Of a stretch of DNA of 64,000 nt, positions 45,647 through 58,181 are shown piece by piece. The translations under genes and the position numbers were made by a program. Source of the stretch: Epiperipatus broadwayi. Its lineage: Eukaryota > Onychophora > Udeonychophora > Euonychophora > Peripatidae. The stretch covers positions 374,001 through 438,000 of the forward strand of contig JAQFVV010006642.1 of NCBI GenBank assembly GCA_028023455.1, given 5' to 3'. The stretch's first letter is position 1. Each line of letters opens with the position of its first letter. Under the pieces are notes generated by a model that saw nothing but the letters and a program-made list of their open reading frames with translations, made no database searches and was not told the origin of the DNA.

Positions 45647-45723
45647 ACTGAAATCACTAGACGTCACAGGGTCACCATTCCCTATGCTTACACAACTACT
45701 GTATGGAGAATTGACTGAAATCA
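45647..45723. mobile_element. 57-bp insertion with 10-bp target duplication
   Basis: ACTGAAATCA occurs at 45647-45656 and 45714-45723, and the RTE sequence is continuous if one copy plus the 57 bases between are removed. The insert shares CTATGCTTACACA and CTGTATGGAGAATT strings with family B termini (23400, 23665, 58920-58960). Confidence 0.7.
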
Positions 45724-46309
45724 ATAAGAAGATAACTAATATATTATTAAGAATTACCAAAACGATAGTTTATACAAAAAATAGCAATTTATCATTAAAT
45801 TTTCTACTAAGATAAAGCAGTGTATGAAGAATAAAAGAAATATAAAAACTGTAAAAGAGATCCTCTGAAACAAATTAACTGTCTAGAAATTTCTAATATT
45901 GTTTAAAAAAAGTTAATAATAATATAAAAATATTTGCTGTGCATTGGAAAGAAAAGCTCTAAAAGAAAATAAAAGTCTCAAAAGTATAAAATAACATTTT
46001 GATATTATAAGGAAAATGTTACAACAATAGAGAAAAATGAAATTATTACTAAAAAAAATAATGTTATCATGTGTGAAAGAATTCTATAAAGAATTATACA
46101 GTAGTAAAGAACAAAAAACAAAATAAAATATTCTCTATAGTTACTACATCTTCGGAGTTGTCAAAAATTATAAATGAAAAAGTGAGGCATGTAATTAAAT
46201 TGAGAAAAAAAAAGCTCTAAGGAATGATGAAATTATTGTTGACATTTAAAGCAAGAAGATGAAGAAATGGAAAAATTGTTATCAAAGTTATATACTAAAT
46301 AGCTCTAAG

Positions 46310-47425
46310 GAAGATTTCAGGGTAAGCGTAGTATTAGATTATGTGTGTATATTACAATAAATCTTTTTTTCTATAAAGTGTTTAAAGTAAGGGTACAAAT
46401 TGTATTTATATAAAATATGACAGCAAAATAAAGGAAGTTGTTGGTTCAGTGATGTTTATCTGATAAACTAAATGATTGGACAAAGGCAGTAGTAACACAT
46501 TAGAGCTATGAATTATGCTAATTTTGTTCTGGGTTTAAATTATATAGCATATAATAGCTCAAATTTTATTAATAAACACTGATTAGAAAAGAATACATAT
46601 TCTTTTTGAATTGTATGTGTACAAATGTACTTTTCAACACACACACACATATCGCAGATACTTTTTTATAGATACAATATAATATAATTATGAAATGAAG
46701 CAACTTTATTTAGTGAGTGTAAATTAATTATATGCTCAGACACCATTAGTAAAAAAAGTTATAAATTGAATGAAAATTAATATAAATATAAAATGGAAGC
46801 AAACGCTTTCAGAGCATTAAATGTCTTCATACTTACACATATATAAATTAAAGTTATAATGTAAACAATTTTTTAAAATAATAATAATAATAATAATTAA
46901 ATATGCTTTGGGTGATCCTTTGTCTTTTCAATAACATTTTTTTCTTATAAAACATAATACGGGTCTTATTATCAAGATATTAGAATATCTCTAATTGTTT
47001 TGATATTGTTAAATCAGTATCAAGTTTTAATATGTTCTAAAATTTTATAAAACTTTTAGCATTATATTCAGAATTACACAAAATATTAGATATCAAATTC
47101 AGAAAGGTTATTAAAGGAAGAATAAAATATATGTGTCTTCAATATAAAGTGAAGAAATTTGATTAATAAACATAACTGTGTACTGCATTGAGACAGAAAA
47201 ATGGCGTCTGGCATATTGTAAACTTTATTTACAAATTTTATTTTTTTAAAAAAATACAATTACATGTAGTGCTTTCAGAAGGACAAATGGCTACTTGAAT
47301 AACCATAAATTTGAAATTTGTAATGATTTTTTCTGCTTGTTTACATTTGTCTTTTTGTAGCATATAATTGAAGACATATTGTTAGGTTCTCATTTACATT
47401 GTATTAATAAGTAAGAATGATGATG
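46310..47425. other. Unidentified insertion or spacer within the RTE copy
   Basis: About 1.1 kb of A+T-rich sequence without RTE similarity. Short CA and ATA runs; no gene recognised. Confidence 0.4.
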
Positions 47426-48440
47426 ATGAAGAAGATATTAAAATTATAAATCCTTTGGCCTTCTATCAGTCCCATATGAAATCTTTACCAAATAATTACA
47501 ATTTAACCACAGTAAACTTTGGATTTGAATCAACAATAGAATAATCTGAATCTAAAAGCATTTTAACACCATCAATCACATCCAAATATTGAAAGAAAGT
47601 ATAAAAAAAACAATGAATATAAATTGCCATTACATTTTGGATTTGTAGATTATAAAAAGATGTTTGAATCAATGAGCATTTTCACAGAGAGTCTAAGTTT
47701 TGGATTATAAGAAATTAAATACAGGATATTCTTATGCTGAAGAATATTTATCAAAATTCAATAGCACTGATTAAATTACATGGTGGTATTAAGATCATTA
47801 ACATCAAAAAGGATGTCTGATAGAATGGTTCCATATCTTCAAACCGTTTTATAACTGTTTTATAAGAAGTACTTAGTTAATTAAAGTGAGAAGCTTAGAG
47901 AGTAAAAGTAAATTGGAAATGATTTAAGGCACTTAGATTTTGTAGATGATGTGATTGGTTTTGTAAATAATGCATGAGTTTTGGAAAATATTTCAATAGT
48001 TGTCAGATGAAAAAAAGAAAATGGGTTTAAAGATAAATACTAAAAAGTATTTTCTCAAAAAAAAAATAAATAAATATTGAATGTTAGCCTTAAATTAGAA
48101 GAAGTTTACAAGTACAAATATCTTGACAGGATTATTAATGCAGATAGAAACATAGAGTGCTTTTGGCAAAAATAAATTCTAATTTAAAGGAAACATGCCT
48201 ATTAATTTGAAAATAAAGATGTTTTTCAGATGTGGATCTGAAACTTAGAGATTAACAGAAGAGCAATAGAGAGATTTCAGACTACTGAAGAGGGAATGAT
48301 GAAATATATGTTAGATGGAATAAGAAAAAGTCAAAAACAAATGACATGGATGAGAGCACAAACATGTATCATTAAAGTCAATGAAAGAATTAAAACCTGA
48401 AATGGAGTTGGGATAGAAATATTGCTAGAAGGACAATTTG

Positions 48441-49009
48441 TGATATAAAACTATTTATAATGAGTGCTTTTAATTACTATTACTGTGGTCTCAAAAGCCA
48501 AAAAATAATTGTTTTTTTCTATTGCAATTGGCGTTTTTATATTTAATTTGCAATTAAAATGTGGGGAGTCCAGAAATTAATTAAGCCAATTTCTTGTTAT
48601 GAAAAGTAGGGTTTGACTTAAATTCCTGGACTCTCATTTCAAGTTAAATACAAAGTTTCCTATTGGGTTGATGAAACAATTATTTTCTAGCTTCTTAGAC
48701 CACAATAATAGTAAATAAAAATGTTCACTATAAATATTTTTTATACTTACTATTTTTAGGTTTTTAGCATTCAGTATTTTTTTTTCAATTATTCTAAATG
48801 TCAGACTAATGTTTGGAAAAACAATGATGCATATTAAATAAACATCATTTACAATAGACATGCTTTTGTTTATCCAGAAGCATTTTTTAAAAAATCAACA
48901 TTTGTAATAAAAAAAATATCATATAATGTTTTTAAAAAATGAATTTTTTTATAAACATTTTTTTTCATTTCAATTTTATATAATTGACAATTTTCTATTT
49001 TTATATTTG
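48441..49009. other. Intergenic A+T-rich DNA
   Basis: No gene recognised. The inverted strings AGTCCAGAAATTAA (48567) and TTAAATTCCTGGACT (48618) suggest a short hairpin. Confidence 0.4.
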
Positions 49010-49460
49010 TTGCACATGCGCTTTGCAGATTTTAACTATAAATGAATGAATACTAACACTTCAAACACATGATAAAGTCTTTAGAAAAGATAGAATGGCC
49101 ATCTATCTTTTCAAACCCAAACGCTTTTGATTGGGCAAATCTTAAGTGTTTGAAAGTGAAAGTGTGAAGATATTAAATAATCACTTTAAATTACTTTTAC
49201 ATGCTTGAATAAATAATGCTGGTGAAAATTAAGGTGATTATTTAATATCTTCATGCTTTCACTTTCAAACACTTAAGATTTGCCCATATAAAAGCATTTG
49301 GGTTTGAAAAGATAGATGGCCATTCTATCTTTTCCAAAGACTTTATCATGTGTTTGAAGTGTTAGTATTCATTCATTTATAGTTAAAATCTGCAAAGCAC
49401 ATGTGCAACAGCTTAATGCTGTTTAAATATTACAGTTTATAAACATTGTGCTACATAAAA
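49010..49460. mobile_element. Family F palindrome, copy 2
   Basis: The left arm 49010-49215 matches the F unit of 37940-38120. The right arm 49222-49460 is its inverted copy and extends further outward, so the left side is truncated at 49010. No coding content. Confidence 0.75.
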
Positions 49461-49659
49461 TAAATGATTTATTTGTATATTTGTAAATACAGTAATTAAA
49501 TAATTAAAAGTTTTATCCACTTAGGAGCTCTTTCAATTATCCTAGTAATCTTTGTCAACTAAAACTTTGAATGATAGCTAACATTCCCACAATTCCATGA
49601 TCTTAACGTTTGCTGCTTGCCTGTTAATTAAGTCATGCTTATATTTGTATATTAGCATA

Positions 49660-49990
49660 CCTTCCTTTATTTTTCTTTTATTGTTATTTTTTCAATTTGC
49701 AATATTTTTTACATTATTAAAATTGAAGTCAAAACCATAAATACATCACTTATTATGGTTGTAAAAAACAGATGCTGATATATTATCTACTATACAATTT
49801 TGTCTCGATTTCTGAACACATTTTAATAATAGCAGGTGCTCTTTAATTCTTTTTTCTAATGTACATATCAATTCACCTGTTTATCCACTGTCACACCTAC
49901 ATATCCATTTATAAATGACAATTTTTATTTATAAATGAGGTTTTATCTTTGGAGTTATTTATTAATTTGTTTAATGTACGAGGTGTATAA
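49660..49990 (-). pseudogene. Penelope GIY-YIG endonuclease fragment, left arm
   Basis: Inverted copy of the right-arm fragment (see 50056-50335). The complement around 49885-49920 carries the same C-R-C-G-like and Y-I-G-E-like positions, partly altered by substitutions. Non-functional. Confidence 0.65.
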
Positions 49991-50055
49991 AATGCAATAT
50001 CACATATACTGTTATAAATTTTATATCTGATATTGCATTTTACACACACCCTACA

Positions 50056-50335
50056 TTAAACAAATTAATAAATAACTCCAAAGATAAAACCTCATTTATA
50101 AATAAAAATTGTGTCATTTATAAATGGATATGTAGATGTGGCAGTGGATATATAGGTGAATTGAGATGTACATTGGAAAAAAGAACTAAAGAGCACTTGC
50201 TATTATTAAAACGTGTTCAGTATAGTAGATAATAATATTTCAGCATCTGTTTTTTACATCCATAATAAGTCATGTATTTATGGTTTTGACTTCAATTTTA
50301 ATAATGTAAAAATATTGCAAATTGAAAAAAATAAC
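50056..50335 (+). pseudogene. Penelope GIY-YIG endonuclease fragment, right arm
   Basis: An open stretch has I-C-R-C-G-S-G-Y-I-G-E, then R-C-T-L-E-K-R-T-K-E-H. This is the cysteine-containing GIY-YIG variant of Penelope-like elements (Y-I-G-E-x-R-x-L-x-x-R-x-x-E-H). A stop follows at about 50228, and then H-N-K-S-C-I-Y-G-F-D-F-N continues the usual segment where an H-x-I-x-W/F-D-x-x-x-V pattern occurs. The endonuclease would nick the target for Penelope integration. The RT domain is not present in the window. Confidence 0.75.
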
Positions 50336-50774
50336 AAGCTATGCTAATATACAAATATAAGCATGACTTAATTAACAGGCAAGCAGCAAACGTTAAGATC
50401 ATGGAATTGTGGGAAAGTTAGCCATTCAAAGTTTTAGTTGACAAAGATTACAAGGATAATTGAAAGCACTCCTAAGTGGTTAGAACTTTTAACTATTTAA
50501 TTATTGTATTTACAAATATTCAGTTATATAATTACATATATTGCTTTGAAAAAAATACAGGCATTGAATAATAATATTATTACATACATATATATAAAGA
50601 TTACACTTATCATATTTTTTTAAAAACATATAATCCTGTCTAACAATTAATTAATTAATTAATATAAATAAATTAATATTTAATTGCTTATGATACTTTT
50701 GTCTTTCAATTATTGCTAGGAAAACAAAAACCTTTTCTTAAAAAACATTAAAACTTAATTCCCTCCATCACCTT

Positions 50775-52840
50775 TTCTCATTAACTAGAAAGACAAAAAT
50801 TGTTAAGAAAAGCAATATTCTCAGTTGATATTCTTAATCTTCAGAAACATTCTAATGACTTTAAATTAGAACTTGTAAATCGGTTTCAAATATTAGCAGA
50901 TTTTGAACATGATTCAGATTTGAATGAAATCAATAAGAAAATAATGGATACACAAAACTGCAACAAAGATAGTTGGTAAAAAAAAAAGCAGCAATTGACT
51001 AATAAAACTTCTACAGAGACTAGAGAACTTATGAAAAAAAGAAGGAATATGAAAATAGATAAAAATGATGCATTAAGAAGGATTGAATTTCTCGAATTTT
51101 TAAAATGGTGCTAAAAAAAGTTGATTACAGTAAGTATAATTATGAACTAGCAAGGAAAGCTATAGAAAAATAATAAAAGTCTCAAGAGTATAAAACAACA
51201 TTTTGGTATTGGTATAAAACATATCTGCAATAAGAGAAAAAGATGGAACTATTACTAAAAAGAGAGATGACATCATGAAGTGGGTGGAAGAGTTCTATTA
51301 AAAATTATGTAGTAATAAAGAAGAAGTACCTCTAACAACTATTATATCTTCTGAATTTCCCAGGATTTTAAATGAAAAAGTGAGACATGTAATTAAATTT
51401 ATGAAAAAGAGAAAAGCTACAGGTAATGATGGAATTATAAACAATATCTTAAAAGAAACAGGTGAAGAAATAGAAAAAAATTTGGGCAAGTTATATACCA
51501 AATGACCAAATAAGAAAGATGTACCAGATGATTGTAAGATGCAGTATTAACATTAATATTTTAAAAAGGTGATAAAGAGGATATTAGAAGTTATAGATCC
51601 ATCAGATTTTTTACCAGTTTTATATAAAAATTTTATTAAGATAATTACAGAGATCTTTGGATTTCAATCAACCAAAAAATCAAACTGGATTTAAAAGTGG
51701 TTATCGTACAGTAGATTCATATCCAAATACTGAGAGAAATTATAGAAAGGACCAATGCATATGAGTTGCCATTATACTTTGGATTTATAGATTATGAAAA
51801 GGCATTTGATTCTATAAGCATTTCTTCAGTAATTAAAACATAGGATCATCAAGGTATAGAACCAGGATATTGGCTTATTTTTAAGAATATTTATAAAAAT
51901 TCAGCAGCAACAATTATATTACATGATGATACTAGGAAGGTTAACACTGAGATGGATGTAAGACAGGGTGAATCCATATCTACAAAACTTTTTACAGTAA
52001 TGCTGCAAGAATTATTTCGTGAATTAAAATAGGAAGCTAAAAGAATAAAAGTAAATGGAAATTATTTTAGTCATTTAGATTTTGCAAATGACATAGTTGT
52101 TTTTTGCAAACAATGCTTCAGAGCTTCAAGAAAAGTTGCAAGAATTATCAGATGAAAGTAACAAAATAGACATAAAGATAAATGTTAAAAAGACTAATGC
52201 AATATTCAATGGATTTTCTCAATATTTGAAAATAAAGATTAATAATGATAAGTTAGAAGAAGTTACCAACTACAAATACCTTTATAAGATTATAACTACA
52301 CATGGAAACATAATGGATAAAATTAATCATAAAATTAAACTTGGCTGGGGTGCTTTTGGTAGAAATAAGTTAATTTTTAAAAGAAATATGCCTATGTGTT
52401 TGAAAAAGGTTTTTAATAAATGTGTTTTACCAGTTCTTACTTATGGATCTGAGTCTTGGACACTTAATGAAAAAGCAATATAGAAACTAAAAACCATTCA
52501 AGGAAGTATGGAGTGATGCCTGTTAGGAGTAACTAGAAGAGACCAAAAATGCTGTACATGGGTAAGAAAACAAACAGATGTTGCTGACATCATTGAAAGA
52601 GTTAAAAGACTAAAGTTGCATTGGGCTGGAAATATTTCTAGAAAAGATTATAATAGTTGGACAATTAAAATCTTAAACTGGATTTTGAGAGATTATAAAA
52701 GATCCAGAAAGAGAACACATGAATAAGTGTGTAGGGATGATATGGATAAGAAAGTTAGAGATTGGAGAAGATGAACTGAACTTGGAGAGAGCTTGATGCT
52801 GATGAACTGAAGGACAAAAGTGTCTTATTGGACAGGATTA
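50775..52840 (+). pseudogene. Dead RTE-type LINE copy, endonuclease missing
   Basis: It begins in the linker after the endonuclease (parallel to 26745 on the minus strand) and runs to the C-terminal end. The longest intact frame (52097-52483, 128 codons) covers the part just after the F-A-D-D box through Y-K-Y-L and C-V-L-P-V-L-T-Y-G-S-E-S-W-T-L. Upstream, the R-Q-G-E-S-I-S-x-K-L-F box is recognisable near 51960-51990. Numerous stops. The end has GATGCTGATGAACTG near 52790 instead of a clean trinucleotide tail. Confidence 0.85.
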
Positions 52841-53047
52841 TATATTTTTTAACAATCTGATAGTAAGTACAATTATTAATATATATATATAATTATTGCA
52901 TTTATGTGATATATATATATAATTCATTATATATATATATACCACGTGATGGCGTTGTTTTTCTTGAAAAAAATGTAACTTATGAACATTCCCAGGCCTT
53001 TTTTTTTTAATTCCTTGTTTTTTTTACTTACAAATAAATTAAACACA

Positions 53048-53918
53048 AAATGTGATATGTTGTTGGACTATTTCCATCATTTATGAGTGAATGTTGCATG
53101 TATAGAAAATTTTAAACTTTATTTAAATTTTTCAAATACAAACAACTTGTTAGTAATAACACACAAATAGACAAACCTTCAGACATAAACACAAATTTCA
53201 TTTTATTTTTTTGTAAACATTTATTTTTATTAACATCAACAAAATAAATAAATATAAAATAAAATCAACATTTTTCGGTTTTTTTTTTTTTTTTTGGGGG
53301 GGGGGGTTGTTTTTTAAATGCAAAACTTAGTAAATTTTAAAACTTAGTAAGTTTATTATGGTTGTATTTTTGGTTTCCTATTTTTGTTTTAAAAAATAAA
53401 TCCTAAAGTTAGTAAGCTTTTTTTTTTTGGTTTCACTTTGTTTTTGTTTTTTTCAAAACAACGTCAACAAATTAAAAACATTACTTTTGTTTTTTTTTGG
53501 TTCTGCTTGAAATAGTATTATTTAGCCATCATCCCGTTTCACCTACTATGTTCCATCATAGTTAGTATATTTTCCAACAGTTTGAACCCTCACAGTCCAC
53601 GTATATAATCAGAATAATTTATTTTGATATGTAATAGCGTATATTTACAAGTATGTGCGTACATTTAATATATATTAATATCTGTATGCGTATAATGTAT
53701 ACACAGTTATAAATTTAGAATTAATAAAATTATATAATTAAATTAAGTTGTGTGAACATTATTATATGTGTGTAACCAGTTACATATATAAAATGTGATA
53801 TGTTGGACTATTTCCATCATTTATGAGTGAATGTAGAATATATAGAAAATTTTAAACTTTATTTAAACTTTTCAAATACAAACAACTTGTTAGTAATAAC
53901 ACACTAATAGACAATACA
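53048..53918. repeat. Pair of ~130-bp direct repeats enclosing 610 bp
   Basis: 53048-53177 and 53790-53918 are about 93% identical by eye and colinear (ACTATTTCCATCATTTATG, then ACAAACAACTTGTTAGTAAT). They could be terminal repeats of a very small non-coding retroelement or a simple segmental duplication. No primer site or ORF was recognised between them. Confidence 0.6.
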
Positions 53919-53996
53919 GGTTAGTAATTACACAACGTTTCAAGTAGTATTATTTTCCACTCTTCTTTAGGTGTTGCTGGCCTATATGCACAGTGA

Positions 53997-54085
53997 CGAT
54001 ATTCACTTAGAAGTTGAACTCGCACCTTTAGATTCTTGTATATCTAATTTAAGGCAAACGCTCTATCAACTGAGTTATTCTGTCA
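53997..54085 (-). repeat. tRNA-derived sequence (SINE head or pseudo-tRNA)
   Basis: The minus strand has a good A box (TAACTCAGTTGATAGAGCG) and a T-arm-like GCGAGTTCAACTTC, but a long hairpin (TTAGAT...ATCTAA) sits where the anticodon and variable arms should be. That rules out an ordinary tRNA. Confidence 0.45.
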
Positions 54086-57000
54086 AAGGTAACATATAGT
54101 AGAAATTTGATATATTTATATATATGAGGGTTGGTTCAAATCCTCCTGAGTCCTTCAATACTTACATATATATGTGAGAGAAGTTGTAATGCAATAGATT
54201 TTAAAAAGCATTGCAACTCTTTTAAATTAATAATATAAATTTGAAATATTCTCAGTTAAAAACTCTTTATTTAAATGCATTGGTATATAAATTTCAATTT
54301 CTGGGACAGTCTCACACTCATATATAATAAAATGTTTACAAACTTAAAAAAAAGTTGTCAATTCTTGGGAAACCATCTGTAAGCAATCAGCAACAACCGA
54401 AATCAACCTATCCTTAGGGTCTTATAGACATTGGCCCCACTTATGTATTCTCTATTTAGAATATTCATTGCAACCTTTGAACAATAATTAAAAAACAATA
54501 ATTTTCATAAGATAGCAATTAATAAAACTTAGGATTAAAATTTTAAATGTATTTTAAAAATAAAAACTTGCCTATTTCTTAAATTAAATTCTAAAACTCT
54601 AAATGCTTTTTAAATAATAACTTATTTAGTTATTTTTCTATTAAACTACCCGCATGTGTCATTCAATGCACTTATGTTTATTTAATCTATATTTAAGAAT
54701 TAAAATATATTAAATTATAAACAATGTGTTGTATATCATTCAGCATTAATTATTAATGTATGCATCAACAAATTTCACATTTATTACGATTTCTTTTTTT
54801 TTTTTTTGGTATAAATAAATTTAAAAGAACAAAGTGGTCATTAATTGTGAGAACTGAACAATGTCTAAGTTTTCCTGTGCCATGTTCTTTGTCTCATTGA
54901 GGTTATCGAGAATACATTATTTGACACATTACCTTCTTCAAAGTATTGTTCAGACATATCTTTACTTGACTACAGAAGTATGTAAACCCTCCAATAATTA
55001 TTGCTTGGTCAAATCATATGATTTCAATAAATAAAAAAATTAAACTTTATTTACAATTAACGATTTATACATAATTGTAAGACACACACCCTCACACGAC
55101 ACTGTAAAAAAGTGTGAAGTGTGTGAATTCACTGAAATAATTTACTGCAATGTGACAACATGGCCTGAAATGTGTAATACAACAGAACTGTTATAACATG
55201 TAACACATGGCCGCAAAAATACATTCGCCATGTAAACGGCATTTTTATGTGTTTTAGCACATAAATCATGCCGTCACATGGTGTGGATGTCTAACTAACA
55301 ACTACCATCCAGAATTATCCATAATCTATCTTGGCATTCAGATTACTTTTTAAGTACCAAGAAGAGTACTCTTCAACTATCTTTTGATACATTTATAAAT
55401 CAAACATCAGATACTAATCAATAAAGTGTTATTTATGTTTATGCTCATACACCTTATTAAAAAATAAATATTTTAAAAACAGTTTTGATGTTTTTTTATA
55501 TTGCTCTACTTTTATACATTTCAACTTTAATACACATTTCAGGAACCAATTAATCAAGGACCACCTGTAATCACTAAAATACTTTTTAATGTAACCTTAC
55601 TTTAAAATGTGTATATACCATCCTTTCATGCATGTTACTGAAAACTAATCAAATTGATATCAAACTATTTAAAATTTTATCCATCAATCTCTCTAGAATA
55701 AAAGAATTAGTGAATCTACCTAAAATATTTTAGTGTCATATTGCATTGTCTATGATTTAGAACAAATGTGCAAAATTTGAATAAATTGTATTGGATATAA
55801 CTATATTAAATCTTGATTTATTTAAAGATTTTGCCTAAATAAACAAAGCAATCAACAAACAATGATTCTAACTTAAATAAAAAAATTTAAAAGTCTTTTG
55901 TTTCCATTTATTATTATTATTTTTTATTTATTTGCAAATTTGCACATTATTTTTAAGATTTCTTTTAATTTTTAAATTTACATTTCCAAAATGGAAAGAT
56001 TTATGTACGAATAAATTATTATTTATCAAAAAGAAAACTGAAAAAAAAACAATGGCCACTGCAGGAGAATCCAAAGGTCATTGAATACAAACTTAAGAAG
56101 CTCTATATTTAAATCTAATCCTAATGGTTAAGAATAACTATTCCTATTAACCTTTCCGAGGGTCACTTCATTATTGGCCAAGTGAGGTAAAACTGTGAAA
56201 CTTTTAATTGATCAATTGACAAAGTCTTTGATAGAAATATTTTCATCTTTTAATATATATTAATTTTAATTTCGTTTTCAAAAAGTATATTAATTATTTG
56301 TAATGTTAGGAAAGTAAACGAATGTTTTTTTCAAAAATATATTTTTATTTGTATTTTATAGAAATATTCAAAAGTGGAAAAATCAAAGAAAATATTATGA
56401 GCAAATTACAAGCAATGCAAATGTCATTTATATTCCCTCCCAGATTTACATTAAGGACTTTTTTAAGAATTTTTTTAGTAAAATCGTAGCATTTTTTTTA
56501 AAATAATTATATTTTCAGCATATTTTAACCAAAATACATTATAATATGTAAATAAATGCCAGAAAAATATTCTAAAACATTAATCTTTGTTTGAAAATTA
56601 AATAAACAGCTTGGGGCAATCTAAACTCTTGACAGGATGTCAAAATTATTGCTATCACTGGTTTCTTTTTCAATTTACAATCATGTAAAGTATACAATTT
56701 TTTATAAAACCTTACTACTTTTGTAAAATAACTATATTTTCAGCAGATTTTATGAAAATAATTTATAATATGTATGAAAAATAATAAAAAAATACTCTAA
56801 AACATATATTTTCATTTTCAGCAGTGAAAAAATATTTATCGGAATCATACATTGAGAATGGATGGCCCAACCAATCAGCATTGGCATTCTTCTTTTGTTC
56901 AACTTAAAACACTCCTAGTATTGATTTTTTACTTGTAAAATAATTCAAGAGAGGGCAGAATCTTACGGGACTTTTTCTAAACTTTCCAATGAGTATAAAT

Positions 57001-57185
57001 ACATCACCATAGCTCAAAAAATGCCCGATTTAGAGCGATCCAAAGCCTTTGACGTAGCAATGCATTGATATAATTGTTTATTAATCTCATCTTTACTATA
57101 TGAAAATAGATATAATAAACACCTCCATACTTACCCATTCTTTTTAAATTCATATAAATAAAGATATAATAAAAGACAAATGACC

Positions 57186-57227
57186 CCCAAGATGCATTTT
57201 GTGCTGAACCAGCACTCATCAGTTGGC
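57186..57227 (-). ncRNA. Hammerhead ribozyme candidate, tandem unit 1 (G12 lost)
   Basis: CCAA/UUGG inner stem, CUGAUGA, perfect GUGCUG-GUU-CAGCAC stem II, AAAA in place of GAAA, UGCAUC. Outer stem I AUGACC/GGUCAU is perfect. Only the G12 change spoils it. Confidence 0.75.
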
Positions 57228-57593
57228 TCAGGTCATTATCTGTCATATATATCTTTATTATATGCAAAGTATTTATCTAGAGTAAATTGTTACATTTTCA
57301 TTTACCACTGTCAAACTCCCTCCACTCACAGCCTTGAAGCCATCCATTTCAGATAAATACACTAATGATTATTACTAATCATTTTCAAAATTAGAGATTA
57401 TCTCTAGCACAGATATAAACTTTAAACCTCAGTTAAAAATTAATATATCTGATTTTTTTAAATTTATACACACGGAGTTATTCATCTTTCTCTGTCCCGT
57501 ATGTAATATCTTTATAGATATAATAAACACCTCCATACTTCTTAATTCTTTTTAAATTCATATAAATAAAGATATAATAAAATACAAATGACC

Positions 57594-57637
57594 CCCCAAG
57601 ATGCATTTCGTGCTGAACCAGCACTCGTCAGTTAGCC
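57594..57637 (-). ncRNA. Hammerhead ribozyme candidate, tandem unit 2 (core intact)
   Basis: CUGACGA (N7 may vary), perfect GUGCUG-GUU-CAGCAC stem II, GAAA, stem III AUG/CAU with AUC as the cleavage triplet. Inner stem I is CUAA/UUGG with one wobble; the outer stem has one mismatch. Confidence 0.8.
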
Positions 57638-58181
57638 CAGGTTACCATCTCTCATATATATATCTCTATTATATGCAAAGTATTTATCTAGAGTAAATTG
57701 TTGCATTTTCATTTACCATTGTCAAACTTCCTCCACTCACAACTTTGACACCGTCCACTTCAGATAAATACACTAATGATTATTACTAATCATTTTTGAA
57801 ACTAGAGATTATCTCTAGCACAGATATAAACTTTAAACCTCAGTTAAAGATTAATGTATCTGATTTTTTTAATTTACACACGGAGTTATTCATCTTTCTC
57901 TGTCCCGTATGCAATATCTTTATAGATATAATAAACACCTCCATACTTCCCCATTTTTTTTAAAATTCATATAAATAAAGATATAATAAAAGACAAATGA
58001 CTCCCAAGATGCATTTTATTCTGAACCAGCCATATGTGAAAATACTGTTGTGACATCAGAAAATGTTATATAAGAAACAATTTCTTAATCATTTTTAATA
58101 GCTATGTTTTCCACAATAAAATCATCTTCAAAATTTATTAATTAAAGTTTTTTTCTAATCTATATGTTTACATGTGAAGTT

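Larger units (their letters stand above)
45399..48440 (+). pseudogene. Dead RTE-type LINE copy, split by unrelated sequence
   Basis: From 45399 the DNA follows the RTE frame after the endonuclease (CAGAATT...TATATTTTGA parallels the region near 26880), through the linker and R-N-Y-type motif regions. It is interrupted at about 46310-47425 by sequence I do not recognise, then continues with the RT part to about 48440 (TATGTTAGATGGAATAAG near the C-terminal end). Stops occur throughout. A 57-bp insertion with direct repeats lies at 45647-45723. Confidence 0.65.
49485..50525. mobile_element. Palindrome of two Penelope-like GIY-YIG fragments
   Basis: Arms of about 490 bp (49485-49995 and 50040-50525) are inverted copies around a ~45-base centre. 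The right arm encodes the GIY-YIG region on the plus strand and the left arm the same on the minus strand. The arms remain highly similar but both contain stops. Confidence 0.8.
52845..57099. other. Long A+T-rich intergenic region
   Basis: 4.2 kb without protein-coding content. It holds a direct repeat (53048-53177 and 53790-53918), a tRNA-like SINE fragment (53997-54085), homopolymer runs near 53279-53307, and a slightly G+C-richer block of CACA/GTGT strings at 55080-55290 that I cannot classify. Confidence 0.5.
57100..58030 (-). mobile_element. Retrozyme-like tandem array, 2.3 units of ~408 bp, with a hammerhead per unit
   Basis: The same block starts at 57107, 57515 and 57923 (period 408). 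The third copy stops inside its ribozyme at 58030. Units 1 and 2 are about 94% identical by eye and non-coding. Hammerheads on the minus strand set monomer ends 409 bases apart (cleavage at 57190/57191 and 57599/57600). Tandem, non-coding, hammerhead-bearing units of this size match metazoan retrozymes, which are thought to move as circular RNA with borrowed reverse transcriptase. Confidence 0.8.

Noticed and set aside
51298-51501. Minus-strand 67-codon frame
   Set aside because: Antisense of the dead RTE copy at 50775-52840.
54125-54150. Good B-box match GGTTCAAATCC
   Set aside because: No A box at a suitable distance and the surroundings are TA-rich; could be chance.
57004-57267. Minus-strand 87-codon frame over the tandem array start
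   Set aside because: It crosses the ribozyme and array boundary and is not maintained in the second unit.
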